From NCBI GenBank assembly GCA_001799225.1, contig MGTA01000150.1, forward strand, positions 1-5,254: a DNA stretch of 5,254 bases, given 5' to 3'. How positions within the stretch are numbered: position 1 is the stretch's first letter; each line of letters opens with the position of its first letter. Origin of the DNA: Deltaproteobacteria bacterium RIFOXYD12_FULL_50_9 (lineage in GTDB: Bacteria > Desulfobacterota > Desulfobulbia > Desulfobulbales > CALZHT01). The position numbers were made by a program, and so were the translations under genes. Of the stretch, positions 4,505 through 5,254 are shown piece by piece. The notes under the pieces are model-generated. The model made no database searches, was not told where the DNA came from, and saw nothing but the letters and a program-made list of their open reading frames with translations.

Positions 4505-5161
4505 TCAGGGGATATTCAAGGATACCTGGACTGATGTCTGGGCGCCGGCGTTGTCGGTCAAGGTGAGCGTGACTGTACAGAGTCCTGCCGTGATGAAATC
4601 GTGATCAACAATTGCGGTGCTGGCTGTTGTGGCAGTGTCGCTGAAAGTCCAGAAATATCCGGTAATCGTGCCGTTATCGGTTGAACTGCTGGCGTCTAAG
4701 TGGGCGCTCCGGTTTTTCCCGGTTGCCACAATTTTGGCGATCGGGCTTTTGTTGGCCGTCATGGGGGCGGACTTTGCGCTCTCATTGCCATTTGTGTCGT
4801 AGGCGGTCATGGTGTATTTCAGGGTGGCGGTTTCAAGAAATGGAGCAATATCACAGGTCATTTGATGCTGCAGCTGTGGCGGCGACGCTGCGATGTACTC
4901 AATATCGCAGACCTTGGCGGTTCCTTTATAAACTCTGAAGCCTTGCAGGTTCGGGACTGCGCTGGTGTCGTATTCCCAAGAGATGTTCAGCTTGTTTTGC
5001 CGGGTTGAGGAGACGATGGCGTCGATTATTACATCGTTGACTGAGCCCCCGCCCCCCCCACCACCACCTCCACCACCGCAACTGGTGAGCAGCGCCGTAA
5101 AAAACAGGAGTCCAATCGGCTGGATTATCGAAAGAATCTTTGTAAAGATTTGTTGCTTCAT
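4505..5161 (-). CDS. Secreted lipoprotein with poly-glycine linker, FN3-like and PKD-like domains
   Basis: This encodes a 218-residue exported lipoprotein. Residues 1-28 form a signal peptide, with a lysine near the start, a hydrophobic core (IGLLFFTALL) and the lipobox LTSC, so lipidation is predicted at C28. Eleven glycines follow (29-39). Glycine, not aspartate, at +2 suggests outer-membrane sorting if the host is Gram-negative. Residues about 44-135 look like a fibronectin type III domain (LNISWEYD, LQGFRVYKG, LKYTMTAYDTNGNES). C85 and C103 within it could form a disulfide. Residues about 139-218 look like a PKD domain (SPIAKI, LDASSSTDNGTITGYFWTFSD, TVTLTLTDNAGAQTS). These beta-sandwich modules usually mediate surface protein or carbohydrate contacts; no catalytic motif is seen. 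The start has GAGAG upstream (ATGAGAGAATC-ATG). The gap to the nuclease gene is 58 nt with no strong terminator, so read-through is possible, but no functional link is evident. Confidence 0.85.
   Translation of the reverse strand: MKQQIFTKILSIIQPIGLLFFTALLTSCGGGGGGGGGGGSVNDVIIDAIVSSTRQNKLNISWEYDTSAVPNLQGFRVYKGTAKVCDIEYIAASPPQLQHQMTCDIAPFLETATLKYTMTAYDTNGNESAKSAPMTANKSPIAKIVATGKNRSAHLDASSSTDNGTITGYFWTFSDTATTASTAIVDHDFITAGLCTVTLTLTDNAGAQTSVQVSLNIP
5045..5077 (-). repeat. Poly-glycine codon tract in the lipoprotein gene
   Basis: Eleven consecutive glycine codons follow the lipidated cysteine codon. The first six are mostly GGT with one GGA; the last five are GGG or GGC. The latter create runs of 8 (5052-5059) and 5 (5046-5050) cytosines on the plus strand, separated by one G. 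Such runs are prone to length change during replication. A one-base change would shift the frame just after the signal peptide. Confidence 0.85.
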
Positions 5162-5254
5162 GATTCTCTCATATCACAAACAAAAAGGTAGTACAACTGT
5201 AAAATTTTAGTTTTCTGGGCGGGGCAGAATATGGGAAAGTACGGTTGTTCTTTG

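Noticed and set aside
5200..5209. TAAAATTTTA palindrome upstream of the lipoprotein gene
   Set aside because: A 10-bp AT-only palindrome is common by chance in an AT-rich promoter region; no second copy or operator geometry supports it.
4700..5210. Several plus-strand open frames, one with a poly-proline run
   Set aside because: The poly-proline is the reverse reading of the poly-glycine codons of the lipoprotein gene, and the frames overlap one another and lack motifs.
1..5254. CRISPR array, tRNA or rRNA genes, insertion sequence
   Set aside because: I saw no spaced direct repeats, no cloverleaf-like tRNA pattern, no rRNA-like sequence and no transposase motif. The only direct repeat pair noted is the 16-nt element at 535 and 1764.

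Overview
The window comes from a bacterial chromosome with middling GC content. All six confident genes lie on the minus strand, so they read from right to left. The best taxonomic hint is the lipoprotein at the right end. It has a lipobox, an all-glycine linker, and then fibronectin-III-like and PKD-like domains. Together with the toxin-antitoxin content this suggests a Gram-negative bacterium, possibly a sulfate- or metal-reducing Desulfobacterota ('delta') lineage. That placement is inference from gene style; there is no marker gene.

Layout in transcription order (right to left): (1) 5161-4505, a secreted lipoprotein. (2) 4446-2119, three overlapping genes: a beta-CASP metallo-beta-lactamase-fold RNA nuclease, a small DUF6922-like protein, and an AbiEii/AbiGii-family nucleotidyltransferase. 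The small protein and the nucleotidyltransferase look like an antitoxin-toxin type pair, and they are physically fused to the nuclease transcript by 22-nt and 11-nt overlaps. (3) 2118-1752, a 367-nt gap without a convincing gene but with a perfect 12-bp inverted repeat, a second bulged inverted repeat, a tiny ORF with a strong Shine-Dalgarno sequence, and a weak terminator-like hairpin. (4) 1751-603, an AlbA_2 (Schlafen-like) plus GHKL-ATPase-like protein of the COG2865 type. (5) 506-71, a hicBA toxin-antitoxin pair with the antitoxin first.

The left 4.4 kb therefore resembles a small accessory or defence cluster: a HicBA module, an AlbA_2 regulator or effector, and an AbiEii-type module attached to an RNA nuclease. 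Two features suggest some coordination. The AbiEii-type pair is translationally tied to the nuclease gene. Both hicB and the AlbA_2 gene are preceded by near-identical copies of a short repeat (CTCATGGGGTCNGACC on the plus strand) that places a GGTCNGACC palindrome just upstream of a -10-like box. This repeat could be a shared operator or a dispersed REP-like element, and the window alone cannot decide which.

Functions are assigned from recognisable motifs, with no database search. Promoters and terminators are low-confidence pattern calls.
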